DNA of 49,871 bases from Chloroflexota bacterium (GCA_005882255.1 VBEZ01000178.1:1-49871), one strand, 5' to 3'; shown: positions 33,968 through 43,152, numbered from the stretch's first letter. Program-made: numbers and translations. Notes: a model not told the origin generated them from the letters alone.

Positions 33968-35544
33968 CGACGCTCGGTGGCGGGCTTCTTCGCGACGTCA
34001 TCGACGATGCCGACAGCGTTCGTGACCGCGCCGGCGGCGAGCAGCGCCGCGGCGACCAGCATCGCGAGATGGAACGCTTCGGTGGACGCCTCGCGCTCGG
34101 CCTGGATGAGACCCGCGGTCTCGGGAGGGAGCGAAGACGGAGCCCGGACGACGTTCAGGGGCGAGATCGTCCTCCGAACGTCGGCGTCGCTCACGTCCAG
34201 GCTCGGCACGCGATCGTGTAGGCCGGCATAGAAGCTTGCCGTGATCGCGACGAAGATGAGCGCGCTGGCGAGCTGCGGCCCGACGCGCGAGATCGCGTTG
34301 TTCACCGCGGACGCGACGCCGGCGTTATGGACCGGGACGCTCGTCATCAGCGCGGTCGTGAGCGGCGCGACCATGATCGACAGTCCGATGCCGTATACCA
34401 GGCTCGCGGGTAACAGGTCGATGAGGTAGCTCGTTGGCGGGACGTAGGTGCTCGGGTCACCGAAAGCGAAGCGCCAGGCTTCCGTCGTTGCGGGGATGCG
34501 CGCGTACCAGAGCACCGCCAGGAACATGAGAGCCGGCCCGATCGCCATGAAGCGGCGAGGGCCGAAATGCGCGGCAAGGGCTCCGAAACGCGAGCTGAGG
34601 AACATCAGGAACAGGCCGGACGGGAGCGAGGTGAGGCCGGCGGCCGCGGCGGTGTAGCCGATCGTGCTCTGCACGAACAGCGTCAAGAAGTATCCAATGA
34701 CATACAGCGCCCCGTAGATGAGGAACGTGGAGATGTTCGTCACGCTGAAATTCCGCGAGCGGAAGAGCGACGGCGGGATCAACGGGTCGCGTCGCATCGT
34801 CATCAGGAATGGGAGCGCCACCGTCGCGACCAATCCGATCGCCAGCGTCGCGAATCCGAACGGGTCGCGCCATTCACGCTGCTGGCTGTAGATCGTCCCG
34901 AACGAGAGACCGCCGACCGCGAGCGCGACAACGGCGGCGCCGAGCCAGTCGAAAGAACCGGTCGCGCTCTCGTCGCGGCTCTCGCGGATGTAGGTGACGG
35001 TCATCCACAACGCGACGAGACACAGCGGCACGTTCATGAGAAACGCCACGCGCCACGACAAGGTATCGACGAGCGCGCCGCCGATGACCGGACCGAGGAT
35101 GGTCGTCGCCGCCGACGCGCCGGCCCAGAGACCGAACGCGCGGCCCTGCGCCTCGCCGGTGAACGTCGCGGTGAGGAGCGCGAGCGAGCCCGGGACCAGC
35201 AGCGCGCCCGCCGCGCCCTGCAGGACGCGGAAGGCGATGAGGAGTTCCATCGACGGCGCGACGCCGCACAGCAGGCTGGTCACGAGGAATCCCGCGAGGC
35301 CGAAGGCGAACATGCGCCTGCGCCCGAAGAAATCGTTGAGCGCGCCCGCGAGCACGAGTAGCGCCGAGAGCGTAAGCAAGTAGGCGATGTAGACATACGA
35401 CTGACCCTCGAGCACGCCGAAGACAGATGAGGGCAGCTCACGACCGATGCGCGGCAATGCGACGTTTACCACGGTCGAGTCGAGGAAGACGATCCCCGAC
35501 GCGAGGATCGCGGCGAACAGCGTCCATCCCTCGGCGCGAGTCAC
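33964..35544 (-). CDS. MFS transporter, DHA2 (EmrB/QacA) drug-efflux type
   Basis: FAAILASGIVFLDSTVVNVALPRIGREL...AGALNDFFGRRRMFAFGL...LQGAAGALLVPGSLALLTATF; GTG 35544 overlaps upstream stop (GTGA). Confidence 0.93.
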   Translation of the reverse strand: MTRAEGWTLFAAILASGIVFLDSTVVNVALPRIGRELPSSVFGVLEGQSYVYIAYLLTLSALLVLAGALNDFFGRRRMFAFGLAGFLVTSLLCGVAPSMELLIAFRVLQGAAGALLVPGSLALLTATFTGEAQGRAFGLWAGASAATTILGPVIGGALVDTLSWRVAFLMNVPLCLVALWMTVTYIRESRDESATGSFDWLGAAVVALAVGGLSFGTIYSQQREWRDPFGFATLAIGLVATVALPFLMTMRRDPLIPPSLFRSRNFSVTNISTFLIYGALYVIGYFLTLFVQSTIGYTAAAAGLTSLPSGLFLMFLSSRFGALAAHFGPRRFMAIGPALMFLAVLWYARIPATTEAWRFAFGDPSTYVPPTSYLIDLLPASLVYGIGLSIMVAPLTTALMTSVPVHNAGVASAVNNAISRVGPQLASALIFVAITASFYAGLHDRVPSLDVSDADVRRTISPLNVVRAPSSLPPETAGLIQAEREASTEAFHLAMLVAAALLAAGAVTNAVGIVDDVAKKPATERR

Positions 35545-36140
35545 ACCAGCTCTCCGGCCTCGACCGCGACCGCCAGTCGATTCGCGAGCGGCGCGAGCGG
35601 GCAGGTCCACTTCGGGTCGTACACGCACGAGGGGTGGTACGCGAAGTTGAAGTCGAGGACGAGCGTGTCGCCGCTCGAGCCGAGGTCGGCCCCCTTCGCC
35701 GTATCGAGGAGATACCGGCCGCCTCCGTACGTCGTCTTGCCAGAGGTCGCGTCGCGGAACGGGAGGAACACGCCGCCGCTGTACTCGTCGAGCCACAGGA
35801 CCTCGAGCGTTCCGATGGGAAGGTCGACGGCGCCAAAGCGCGCGAAGCGGATCACGCCGCCGGTGCTCGTGTCGACGTCGTAGCTTTCACGCGGCAGCGG
35901 ACGCACCGCTGCGGTGAACGCAAACGCGGGGTCGTAGTCGCGATAAGGAAGGCCGCGGAACGCCTCGCGCTTCTCCGGCGGCAAGGCCGACTGCGGATGC
36001 GTTCGGAACAGCTCATCTCGGCGCTCGCGCCACAGCCGATGCGCCGCGCGCGGATCGCGGTCGCGCAGCGAGCGCACGTCCTGATACATCTGGTTCACGC
36101 GCCGGCGGTAATCGAGCAGGTCGAGGAGCGGGTCAGTCAC
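35541..36140 (-). CDS. DUF1684 domain-containing protein
   Basis: RRDELFRTHPQSALPPEKREAFRGLPYRDYDPAFAF...YGGGRYLLDTAKG...LVLDFNFAYHPSCVYDPKWTCPLAP. Confidence 0.9.
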   Translation of the reverse strand: MTDPLLDLLDYRRRVNQMYQDVRSLRDRDPRAAHRLWRERRDELFRTHPQSALPPEKREAFRGLPYRDYDPAFAFTAAVRPLPRESYDVDTSTGGVIRFARFGAVDLPIGTLEVLWLDEYSGGVFLPFRDATSGKTTYGGGRYLLDTAKGADLGSSGDTLVLDFNFAYHPSCVYDPKWTCPLAPLANRLAVAVEAGELV

Positions 36141-36143
36141 CGC

Positions 36144-38804
36144 TCATGCGGTCTTCGCGGGGCGCGCGGCGAGCGCGTAGGCGATGGCTTCATCGGTCTT
36201 CATCGCGAACCCGCGGTCGAATGCGCCGCGGCGGTCCGCCGGGATGTCCGCGGCCACCGTACGGCCCTCCGTTACGCCGAACAGCGACGGAAGTCCGACG
36301 CCGGTCCGCTGCGACAGCGCGGTCCATGCTCCCACGAGCGTCTCGTGACGTTCGAGGTCGCCGCGGACCTTCGCGAGCTCCGCGAAATTGCTGAGATGGA
36401 TGACGATCCCGCTCGAGTCGCTCGCGTCGACGAACATCTGGAGCGCCGCGCGCCAGTCGCGCTCGGCGTCATCGAGCTCCTTGAGATTGAACGCCGCGAG
36501 TCCGGTGCCGTAGAGGTCCCAGGCGATGTCGAAACGATTTCCGAGCGCCCGGTGCTCCGCCAGCGCCTCGTGCGCGAACCGCTTGGACTTGAGGTAATCC
36601 TCGTGCGTGTGGCCCGAGCCTTCGCCATACAGCGAGCCGAGGGCAAAAGCCGTCCGCCCGATACCGGCGCGGTCGCCGACCTTACGGAAGATCGCGAGCG
36701 CTTCTTCGAGAAGCACGAACGCCTTTGAATGTCCTTCGCCGCCCGCGAACGTGTAGGCGAAGGACAGGTTGTACGCGCTCTTCGCGCGCTCGGGCTCAGT
36801 GCCCACGGAGCCGGCGAGCTCATACGCCTCGCGGTAGTAGCGCTCGGTAGCACTGAGATCGCCCATCCAGTAGGCGAGTCCTCCGGCGGTCTCGAGGGCG
36901 GGCATCCGCGAGCGCGGATCGGAACCCGCGAGTGCGAGCACGCGCTCGGCCCAGACGAGTCCCTCGCGCAGATAGCCGCGGACCTGCCAGAACCGCCAGA
37001 GCGCGAACAGCAGGCGCGAGGCGGCGTCGGAGTTCCCTCGGACGATCGCGTGCTCGAGAGCGGCGCGCATGTTGTCGTGCTCGAGCTCGACGAGGTCGAG
37101 CCAGCGCCGCTGGTCGTTGCCTTGGAGCTCCGGCGCGGCACGCTCGGCCAGGGCGAGATAGGCCGCGAGGTGGCGATCGCGGATGGTGGCGTCCTCACCG
37201 CTCGTGCCGAGCTTCTCGTTGGCGAACTCCCGGACCGTGACCAGCATGCGGAACCGGGGTTCGCCCGCGGCGTCTTGCTGACGGATGAGGCTGCTGTCGA
37301 GCAGCTCCGAGGCGCGGTCCAGGACGCCGCCGCCGATCTCGCTCGCGGGTCCGCAGACCGGCTCGAGCTGCTCGAGCATCGCACCCGCGACGAACACGGC
37401 ACCGCGCGCGAAGAAGCGCCGCAGCCCCTCGTCGAGAAGGTCGTAGCTCCAGGCGATCGCGCCACGCAGCGTGCGCTGGCGGTCGGTGCGATCCGGTGAC
37501 GTGCTCGCGAGAAGGTCGAGGCCCTTCCGGAGACGGGGGAGCATCGCCTGCGGCGAGAGCAGCTTGATGCGCGCGGCGGCGAGCTCGATCGCGAGCGGCA
37601 AGCCATCGAGCCGGACGCAGATCTCCGCGACGGCCGCGGCGTTGTCCGGGGTGACCATGAAGTCCGGTTTCACCGCACGCGCCCGCTCGATGAACAGCTT
37701 CACCGCGTCCGACTGGGCGAGCACGTCGAGCGATGGGAGGCGCTCCGGATCGGGAAGGTCGAGCGGTGGGACCGGGAACTCCTGTTCGCCTGAGATGCGG
37801 AGCGGCGCGCGGCTGGAGGTGATGACCTTGAGGTCGGGCCCGCTCGCGAGAAGCGCCGAGACGGATGGCGCGGCCGGCAGGATCTGCTCGAAGTTGTCGA
37901 GGACCAGCAGCATCCGTTTTCCACGCACGTGTTCGAGAACACGCCCGAGCGGGTCTTCCTTCCCGCCGACGTGCACACCGAGCGCGTGCGCGATCGTCGA
38001 TGGGACGAGCTCCGGGTCGGAGATCGGGGCAAGCGGCACCCAGAACGCGCCGTCGGGGAAGCGGGCCGCCGCTTCGGCCGCGAGCTGCAGCGAGAGTCGC
38101 GTCTTCCCTGTCCCTCCTGGGCCGGTGAGCGTCAAAAGGCGGGTTCGATCGAGGAGGCGAAGTCCCTGGACGATGTCGCCGTCCCGCCCGATGAACGTCG
38201 TGACCTGTTGCGGCAGATTGTTCGGCGTGCGATCCAGGCTGCGGAGTGGCGGGAAGTCGTTCGGTAACCCGTCGATGACGAGCTGGTGGATGTGCTCCGC
38301 GAGCGCGAGGTCCTTGAGGCGATGCTCGCCGAGATCGCGCAGCGTCGTTCCATCGCCGAGGTCTGGCCCGGCGAGCGTTGCCGTCGCGCCCGACAGGAGG
38401 ACCTGTCCGCCGTGCGCGACATTGGCGATACGCGCCGCACGGTGCACATCGATCCCGACGTAGTCCGCGCCCGCCTCTTTGCTCGCCGGGACCCCGTCGC
38501 CGGTGTGCATGCCCATGCGGACGCGGACGACGACGTCGTGCGGGAAGCGCGTCGCGGCGAGCGCGCGCTGTGCCGCGGCCGCGGCGCGTACCGCCTTCGC
38601 GGCGCTGTCGAAGACGAGGAAGAGCGCGTCGCCTTCGATCCGCACCTCGGTGCCGCCGGCGAACGCGGCCCGCAGCGTCTTCGTATGCGTCGCGAGGACC
38701 TCGTGATATCGGTCCGTGCCGAGCGCGTTCAGCAGCTTCGTCGATCCCTCGATGTCCGTGAACAAGAAGGTCAGGGTGCCGCTCGGCAGACCGCGGTAGC
38801 TCAT
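36144..38804 (-). CDS. Class III adenylate/guanylate cyclase domain - NB-ARC/AAA-type ATPase - TPR-repeat protein
   Basis: GTLTFLFTDIEGSTKLLNAL...RIEGDALFLVFD...GIDVHRAARIANVAHGGQVLLS; LTGPGGTGKTRLSLQLA; LLVLDNFEQI; GLPLAIELAAARIKLLSPQAM; C-terminal helical repeats. Confidence 0.92.
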   Translation of the reverse strand: MSYRGLPSGTLTFLFTDIEGSTKLLNALGTDRYHEVLATHTKTLRAAFAGGTEVRIEGDALFLVFDSAAKAVRAAAAAQRALAATRFPHDVVVRVRMGMHTGDGVPASKEAGADYVGIDVHRAARIANVAHGGQVLLSGATATLAGPDLGDGTTLRDLGEHRLKDLALAEHIHQLVIDGLPNDFPPLRSLDRTPNNLPQQVTTFIGRDGDIVQGLRLLDRTRLLTLTGPGGTGKTRLSLQLAAEAAARFPDGAFWVPLAPISDPELVPSTIAHALGVHVGGKEDPLGRVLEHVRGKRMLLVLDNFEQILPAAPSVSALLASGPDLKVITSSRAPLRISGEQEFPVPPLDLPDPERLPSLDVLAQSDAVKLFIERARAVKPDFMVTPDNAAAVAEICVRLDGLPLAIELAAARIKLLSPQAMLPRLRKGLDLLASTSPDRTDRQRTLRGAIAWSYDLLDEGLRRFFARGAVFVAGAMLEQLEPVCGPASEIGGGVLDRASELLDSSLIRQQDAAGEPRFRMLVTVREFANEKLGTSGEDATIRDRHLAAYLALAERAAPELQGNDQRRWLDLVELEHDNMRAALEHAIVRGNSDAASRLLFALWRFWQVRGYLREGLVWAERVLALAGSDPRSRMPALETAGGLAYWMGDLSATERYYREAYELAGSVGTEPERAKSAYNLSFAYTFAGGEGHSKAFVLLEEALAIFRKVGDRAGIGRTAFALGSLYGEGSGHTHEDYLKSKRFAHEALAEHRALGNRFDIAWDLYGTGLAAFNLKELDDAERDWRAALQMFVDASDSSGIVIHLSNFAELAKVRGDLERHETLVGAWTALSQRTGVGLPSLFGVTEGRTVAADIPADRRGAFDRGFAMKTDEAIAYALAARPAKTA

Positions 38805-38833
38805 GGGCCGATTGTCCGCTCGCGCTCGCCGAG

Positions 38834-38862
38834 TTGCCAACCGACCGCGGCGGGCCTAGACA
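38834..38862 (+). promoter_or_regulatory. Putative promoter of the cNMP-binding gene (near-leaderless start)
   Basis: TTGCCA (38834-38839), 17-nt spacer, TAGACA (38857-38862), ATG at 38871. Confidence 0.5.
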
Positions 38863-38870
38863 TGTGCGAC

Positions 38871-39296
38871 ATGGCGACGACACGCGGCGAGCTCGGGGAC
38901 AAGCTGTCCAGCCTCTCGCTGTTCGCCGACCTCAGCGCGGCGGAGCTCGAGTCGATCGCCCACATCGTCGACGAGCGCCGCTTCGCGGATGGCGAGCGCA
39001 TCCTGCGGCAGGGCCTCACCGGATCGGGCTTTTACATCATCCTCGCCGGCGAAGGCATCATCCGCATCGACGGCAAGGACTACGGAAAGCTGGGCCGCGG
39101 AGACTTCTTCGGCGAGATCTCCGTGCTCCTTGGCGATCCACCGGTCGCCGACATCGTCGCGGCGCAGGGGCTGCACTGCGCGATCATCCCCGGCCCCGCG
39201 CTCGAGCCGTTCATGGTCGGGCATCCGCAGGTGATGTTCCGCATGTTGAAGAGCGAAGCGCGCAAGCTACGGATGGCCACGAGCTGGCGGACCTAG
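38871..39296 (+). CDS. Cyclic nucleotide-binding domain protein (no HTH)
   Basis: LSLFADLSAAELESIAHIVDERRFADGERILRQGLTGSGFYIILAGEGIIRIDGKDYGKLGRGDFFGEISVLLGDPPVADIVAAQGLHCAII. Confidence 0.88.
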   Translation: MATTRGELGDKLSSLSLFADLSAAELESIAHIVDERRFADGERILRQGLTGSGFYIILAGEGIIRIDGKDYGKLGRGDFFGEISVLLGDPPVADIVAAQGLHCAIIPGPALEPFMVGHPQVMFRMLKSEARKLRMATSWRT

Positions 39297-40780
39297 CCGA
39301 GCAGCCGTTCCCGCCCGGCGACTACCCGGTCGTGGTGGTCGGCAGCGGCCCGGGCGGTCTGCAGCTCTCCTATTCGCTTACGCACCTCCGCGTACCTCAC
39401 GCGGTCATCTCCGCCGATCCGGCGCCCGGCGGGATGTTCCGACGGTGGCCCTTCTTCCAGCGCCTCTTGTCGTGGACGAAACCGTTCGCGCCGTTCGAGC
39501 GCGGCACGCGCTTCTACGAGCGGTACGACTGGAACTCGCTGATCCCGGACGACGATCGGCACCGCGCGATCCAGCCGCGACTCATGGATGGAACGTCGTA
39601 CTTCCCTTCGCGTATCGAGATGGAGCAGAACATCGCGACGTTCGCGCGCGAGACCGGCATCCGCGTTCGCTACGGCTGCCGCTGGACGGGGACGACGCGC
39701 GACGGCGAGGGGTTCCGCTTGCGGACTACGGCGGGCGACTACCGCGCGCGCGTCGTCGTGTTCGCGTTCGGGCTGGCCGAGCCGTGGAAGCCGGAGATCC
39801 CAGGGATCGAGCACGTGCCGCACTACGCTGACACACGCGCGCCCGAGACCTATGCCGGAAAGCGCGTCTTCATCATCGGAAAGGAGGTCTCGGCCTTCGA
39901 GCTCGCGAATGGTTTCCTGCCCTGGGCGCGGCAGATCGTGCTCGCGTCGCCCCGCCCGACACAGCTCTCCGTCGTGACGAACTCGCTCGTCGGCGTGCGC
40001 GCGCGATACGTGCAGCCCTTCGAGGACCACATCCTCGGCGGCGGTGTCGTGATCATGAATGCCTCCATCGATGAGGTCTCGCGCAGCGGCGAACTGTTCC
40101 GCGTCAAGACGACGCGCAGCGACGGCGGCGGTTCGTTGATGTTCGAAGCCGACGACGTCATCGCGACCACCGGCTTCCAGCCGCCGCTCGGCGACCTGCC
40201 CGAGCTCGGCGTCGTGAGCTCGGGTCGTGAGAAGATCCCCTCGCAGACGCCGCTCTTCGAGAGCATCAGCGTGCGCCACGTCTATTTCGCCGGAACGGCG
40301 ACGCGGGGGGCGGCCGGGCTCAAGAAGAACGGGATCCCGAGCAGCTCGGGCGCCGTGCACGGCCATCGCTACAACGCGCGCATCCTCGCACGCCACATCG
40401 CGCGCACCTACTTCGGGATCGATCCTGCGCGGCCGACGCTGAAACGCGACGACGTGCTCGACTACCTTCTCTCCGAGCTGTCACGCGCCCCCGAGCTCTG
40501 GCATCAGAAGTCCTACCTCGCGCGCTCGCTCCTCATGGATGCGGCGCGCGGCATCGTCGACGACGGCATCGTGCCCCTGCAGCTGTTCGTCGACGGCGAA
40601 GGCCCCGATGGTGTCGCGGTCGCGGTCGAGGCGAATCCCAAGGCCGAGATCTATCCCGCGGTGTACGTGCGAAAGAACAACGTCGTCAGCGAACATCTGC
40701 TGCCGACGAACCCGCTGCTCGATTTCGAGACCGCCGAGCACCGCGCCCAACTGACCGCGGCGCTCGCGCCGATCCTCTAG
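39284..40780 (+). CDS. FAD/NAD(P)-binding oxidoreductase (FMO/TrxR-like); start uncertain (CTG, or -1 frame continuation of the upstream gene)
   Basis: PPGDYPVVVVGSGPGGLQLSYSLTHLRVPHAVISADPAPGGMFRRWPFFQRLLSWTKP...KRVFIIGKEVSAFELANGFL...VIATTGFQPP...VYFAGTATRGAAG. Confidence 0.82.
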   Translation: MADLAEQPFPPGDYPVVVVGSGPGGLQLSYSLTHLRVPHAVISADPAPGGMFRRWPFFQRLLSWTKPFAPFERGTRFYERYDWNSLIPDDDRHRAIQPRLMDGTSYFPSRIEMEQNIATFARETGIRVRYGCRWTGTTRDGEGFRLRTTAGDYRARVVVFAFGLAEPWKPEIPGIEHVPHYADTRAPETYAGKRVFIIGKEVSAFELANGFLPWARQIVLASPRPTQLSVVTNSLVGVRARYVQPFEDHILGGGVVIMNASIDEVSRSGELFRVKTTRSDGGGSLMFEADDVIATTGFQPPLGDLPELGVVSSGREKIPSQTPLFESISVRHVYFAGTATRGAAGLKKNGIPSSSGAVHGHRYNARILARHIARTYFGIDPARPTLKRDDVLDYLLSELSRAPELWHQKSYLARSLLMDAARGIVDDGIVPLQLFVDGEGPDGVAVAVEANPKAEIYPAVYVRKNNVVSEHLLPTNPLLDFETAEHRAQLTAALAPIL

Positions 40781-40789
40781 CTGACGCGC

Positions 40790-41380
40790 GTGGCCCCGCG
40801 CATCTACATCGTCGGTGGCCCCGGAAGCGGCAAGACGACCCTTGCGGAGTCCCTGGGTCGCCATTTCGAGCTACCGGTGCTGCGCCTCGACGAGCATCTC
40901 GATTGGCGGGGTCTGCCGGGCGGCGTGCGTCTCGAGCGCGACGCGGCGGGCCACCCCTCGGAGGCGATGCTTGCCGCGCGACGAGGTCTCATCGCCGAAC
41001 ACCTTGCGCGTGACGGTTGGATCGTCGAAGGCGCCGAACCCGTTTTCGTCGATCCCGTCGCTGAGGCCAGCGAGCTCATCGTGTGGTGCGATCCACCGTT
41101 CGCAGTGGCCGCGCTGCGCATCGTGCGGCGACACATCCGTGCCGATCTCACCGGGACGAATCAGTACCGCGGGTACGGGCGCCTTTACCGATTCCTACGG
41201 TCGGTGCGGCAGCGCTACGCCGAAGCGCCCGACGATGTCGGTGAGCAGTGGACGCGCGCCGCGGTGGCCGAGGCGGTCGGCCGTTACGGCGGAAAGGTGG
41301 TCCGCGTCACCGGCGGCTCGCCGGCGCGCAACCTCGCCGACGTGCTCGAGCGGTTGTCAGCGCAGCTTCAGCGCCGCTGA
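40790..41380 (+). CDS. P-loop kinase/adenylate kinase-like ATPase
   Basis: IYIVGGPGSGKTTLAESLGRHFELPVLRLDE...DGWIVEGAEPVFVDPVAEASELIVWCDPP. Confidence 0.8.
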   Translation: MAPRIYIVGGPGSGKTTLAESLGRHFELPVLRLDEHLDWRGLPGGVRLERDAAGHPSEAMLAARRGLIAEHLARDGWIVEGAEPVFVDPVAEASELIVWCDPPFAVAALRIVRRHIRADLTGTNQYRGYGRLYRFLRSVRQRYAEAPDDVGEQWTRAAVAEAVGRYGGKVVRVTGGSPARNLADVLERLSAQLQRR

Positions 41381-42727
41381 CGCGAATCGCCCGCCGAGCT
41401 CACGGGCGGTCGTGGGGAACGCGTTGACGGTCTGGGCGAGCGTGTCGATCGGCGTGCGCAGTTTCACCGCGAGCACGGCCTGGTGGATCGCCTCGCCGGC
41501 GCCGACTCCACCGATGAATGCGCCGACGACGATCTTGTTCGCGCGGTCCACGACGATGGTGACGTGCCCCAGGTCCGCCTCGACGATGTACCCCTTCGAC
41601 GTTCGCGTGAGGTCGATCGTCTCTTCGAACGCGTCGATCCCGCGCTTCAGCGCCTCGTCGAGGCGCAGGCCGACCGCCGCCGCTTCCGGATCGGTGTAGA
41701 CGACTCGGGGGATCGCGCTGAAGTCGGCGCGCACGTCATCGCCGAGCGCGATACGCACGGCCATCTCGCCCTCGTAATGGCCGAGGTGGGTGCTGAGCTC
41801 GTGACCGATCGCGTCGCCGATCGCGTACACGTTCTCGGTGACGCGCAGGTCGTCGCCGACCGTGAGCGTGTCGGCTCCCTCGTAGGCGACGCCGATCGTC
41901 TCGAGACCGATCTCCTTGAGCGCAGGCGCCGACGTCCGTCCGACCGACAGCTGGATCACCTCCGCGGTCACGCTCGATCCATCCGAGAGTTCGACGGCGT
42001 GCTCGCCGCCCGGCCCGGCCTTCGGGCGCACGCGCTGCGCGCGAACGCCGGTGCGCACATCGACACCCGAGCGGCGCAGCGTTTCGGCGAGCATGCGGGA
42101 GTTGCGCGGGTGATCCGTCGGATTGACCTCGTGCGGGGCAACGATCGTGGTGCGGACCTCGAAGCGCGCGAAGTACTGCGCGATCTCGACACCCGACGGC
42201 CCCGCACCCAGCACGACGATGCTCCGGGGCAGCGTGCGCGTCGACGTCGCCTCGACGTTCGTCCAGTACCCGGCCTGCGCGAGCCCTTCGATCGGTGGCA
42301 CCTTGCCGACCGAGCCGACCGCGACGATCACGTTCTTCGCGGCGAGCTCGTGGGTCGTGGTCTCGTGCGTGACGACGACCCGCGCGCGACCCGCCAGCTT
42401 CGCCGTCCCGCGGATCACGCTTGCGCCGGCGCGCTCGAGCGACCTCACATGTCCGCCGTCGTCGGGGTAGTCGCGGTGCTCGCGAACGATCATGTAGTCG
42501 CGGCGGTCCGAGGCCTTCGGCCACGGGTAGTCGCCGCCGTGCGCGCGCATCTCGGCGGCATGCAGCAGCGTTTTCGACGGCATGCAGGCCCAAAACGGGC
42601 ACGAGCCGCCGAACAGGTCGCGGTCGACGATCGCGACCGACGCGCCGCGGGCGCGCGCGTAATGCGCGGCCGCCTCGCCCGAAGCGCCGGCCCCGATGAT
42701 CACGAAATCGAACGGGCCCTCGGTCAC
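41357..42727 (-). CDS. Dihydrolipoyl dehydrogenase-like pyridine nucleotide-disulfide oxidoreductase with CPFWAC site
   Basis: FDFVIIGAGASGEAAAHYARARGASVAIVDRDLFGGSCPFWACMPSKTLLHAAE; VVLGAGPSGVEIAQYFARF; NVYAIGDAIG. Confidence 0.88.
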   Translation of the reverse strand: MTEGPFDFVIIGAGASGEAAAHYARARGASVAIVDRDLFGGSCPFWACMPSKTLLHAAEMRAHGGDYPWPKASDRRDYMIVREHRDYPDDGGHVRSLERAGASVIRGTAKLAGRARVVVTHETTTHELAAKNVIVAVGSVGKVPPIEGLAQAGYWTNVEATSTRTLPRSIVVLGAGPSGVEIAQYFARFEVRTTIVAPHEVNPTDHPRNSRMLAETLRRSGVDVRTGVRAQRVRPKAGPGGEHAVELSDGSSVTAEVIQLSVGRTSAPALKEIGLETIGVAYEGADTLTVGDDLRVTENVYAIGDAIGHELSTHLGHYEGEMAVRIALGDDVRADFSAIPRVVYTDPEAAAVGLRLDEALKRGIDAFEETIDLTRTSKGYIVEADLGHVTIVVDRANKIVVGAFIGGVGAGEAIHQAVLAVKLRTPIDTLAQTVNAFPTTARELGGRFASAALKLR

Positions 42728-43152
42728 CGCAGCGCTTTGTACCAGAGCGGGCCGCCGTCGCGGCTCACGAAGACATCGAGACGCTCACCGCTCCACGCGC
42801 AGCTCACGCTGTGGCCGAGCGGAGCGCCCTCGACGACCTCCCACGGGACCCAGCGCGTGCCGTCCCACCAGCGATGGTTGAGGCGTCCGTCGCGGTCGAA
42901 GGCGAAGACATCGATGCGGTCCGCGTCTCGGGCGGCGGCCGCGGGCTGGCCGGTGAACGTGCCGCCGAGCGACTCCCACTCGTGCCACCGCTTGCCGTCC
43001 CAATAGCGATCGCGAAGCTGGCCATCATCGTGGATGGCGAAGAGCTCGCACTCTCCGCCATCACCCCACGATGTGACGGCCGCGCCACGCTCGAGCGCGC
43101 CGCCGAGAGACGCCCAGTCGCCTATTTGATGAGACCCTGCTTCTTCAGCCAC
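42724..43152 (-). CDS. Small beta-propeller-repeat (PLL/fucose-lectin-like) protein
   Basis: About three repeats: ELFAIHDDGQLRDRYWDGKRWHEWESLGG / DVFAFDRDGRLNHRWWDGTRWVPWEVVEG / DVFVSRDGGPLWYKALR. Confidence 0.65.
   Translation of the reverse strand: MAEEAGSHQIGDWASLGGALERGAAVTSWGDGGECELFAIHDDGQLRDRYWDGKRWHEWESLGGTFTGQPAAAARDADRIDVFAFDRDGRLNHRWWDGTRWVPWEVVEGAPLGHSVSCAWSGERLDVFVSRDGGPLWYKALR

Noticed and set aside
35427-36728. 433-aa plus-strand ORF
   Set aside because: Shadow of DUF1684 and the cyclase-TPR gene.
37195-38883. 562-aa minus-strand ORF
   Set aside because: Out-of-frame copy of the cyclase-ATPase-TPR region; Arg/Pro-rich, no motif.
39240-39296. Programmed -1 ribosomal frameshift between the cNMP-binding gene and the flavoprotein
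   Set aside because: The frame relationship fits, but no slippery heptamer or downstream structure was evident; kept only as one option in the finding.
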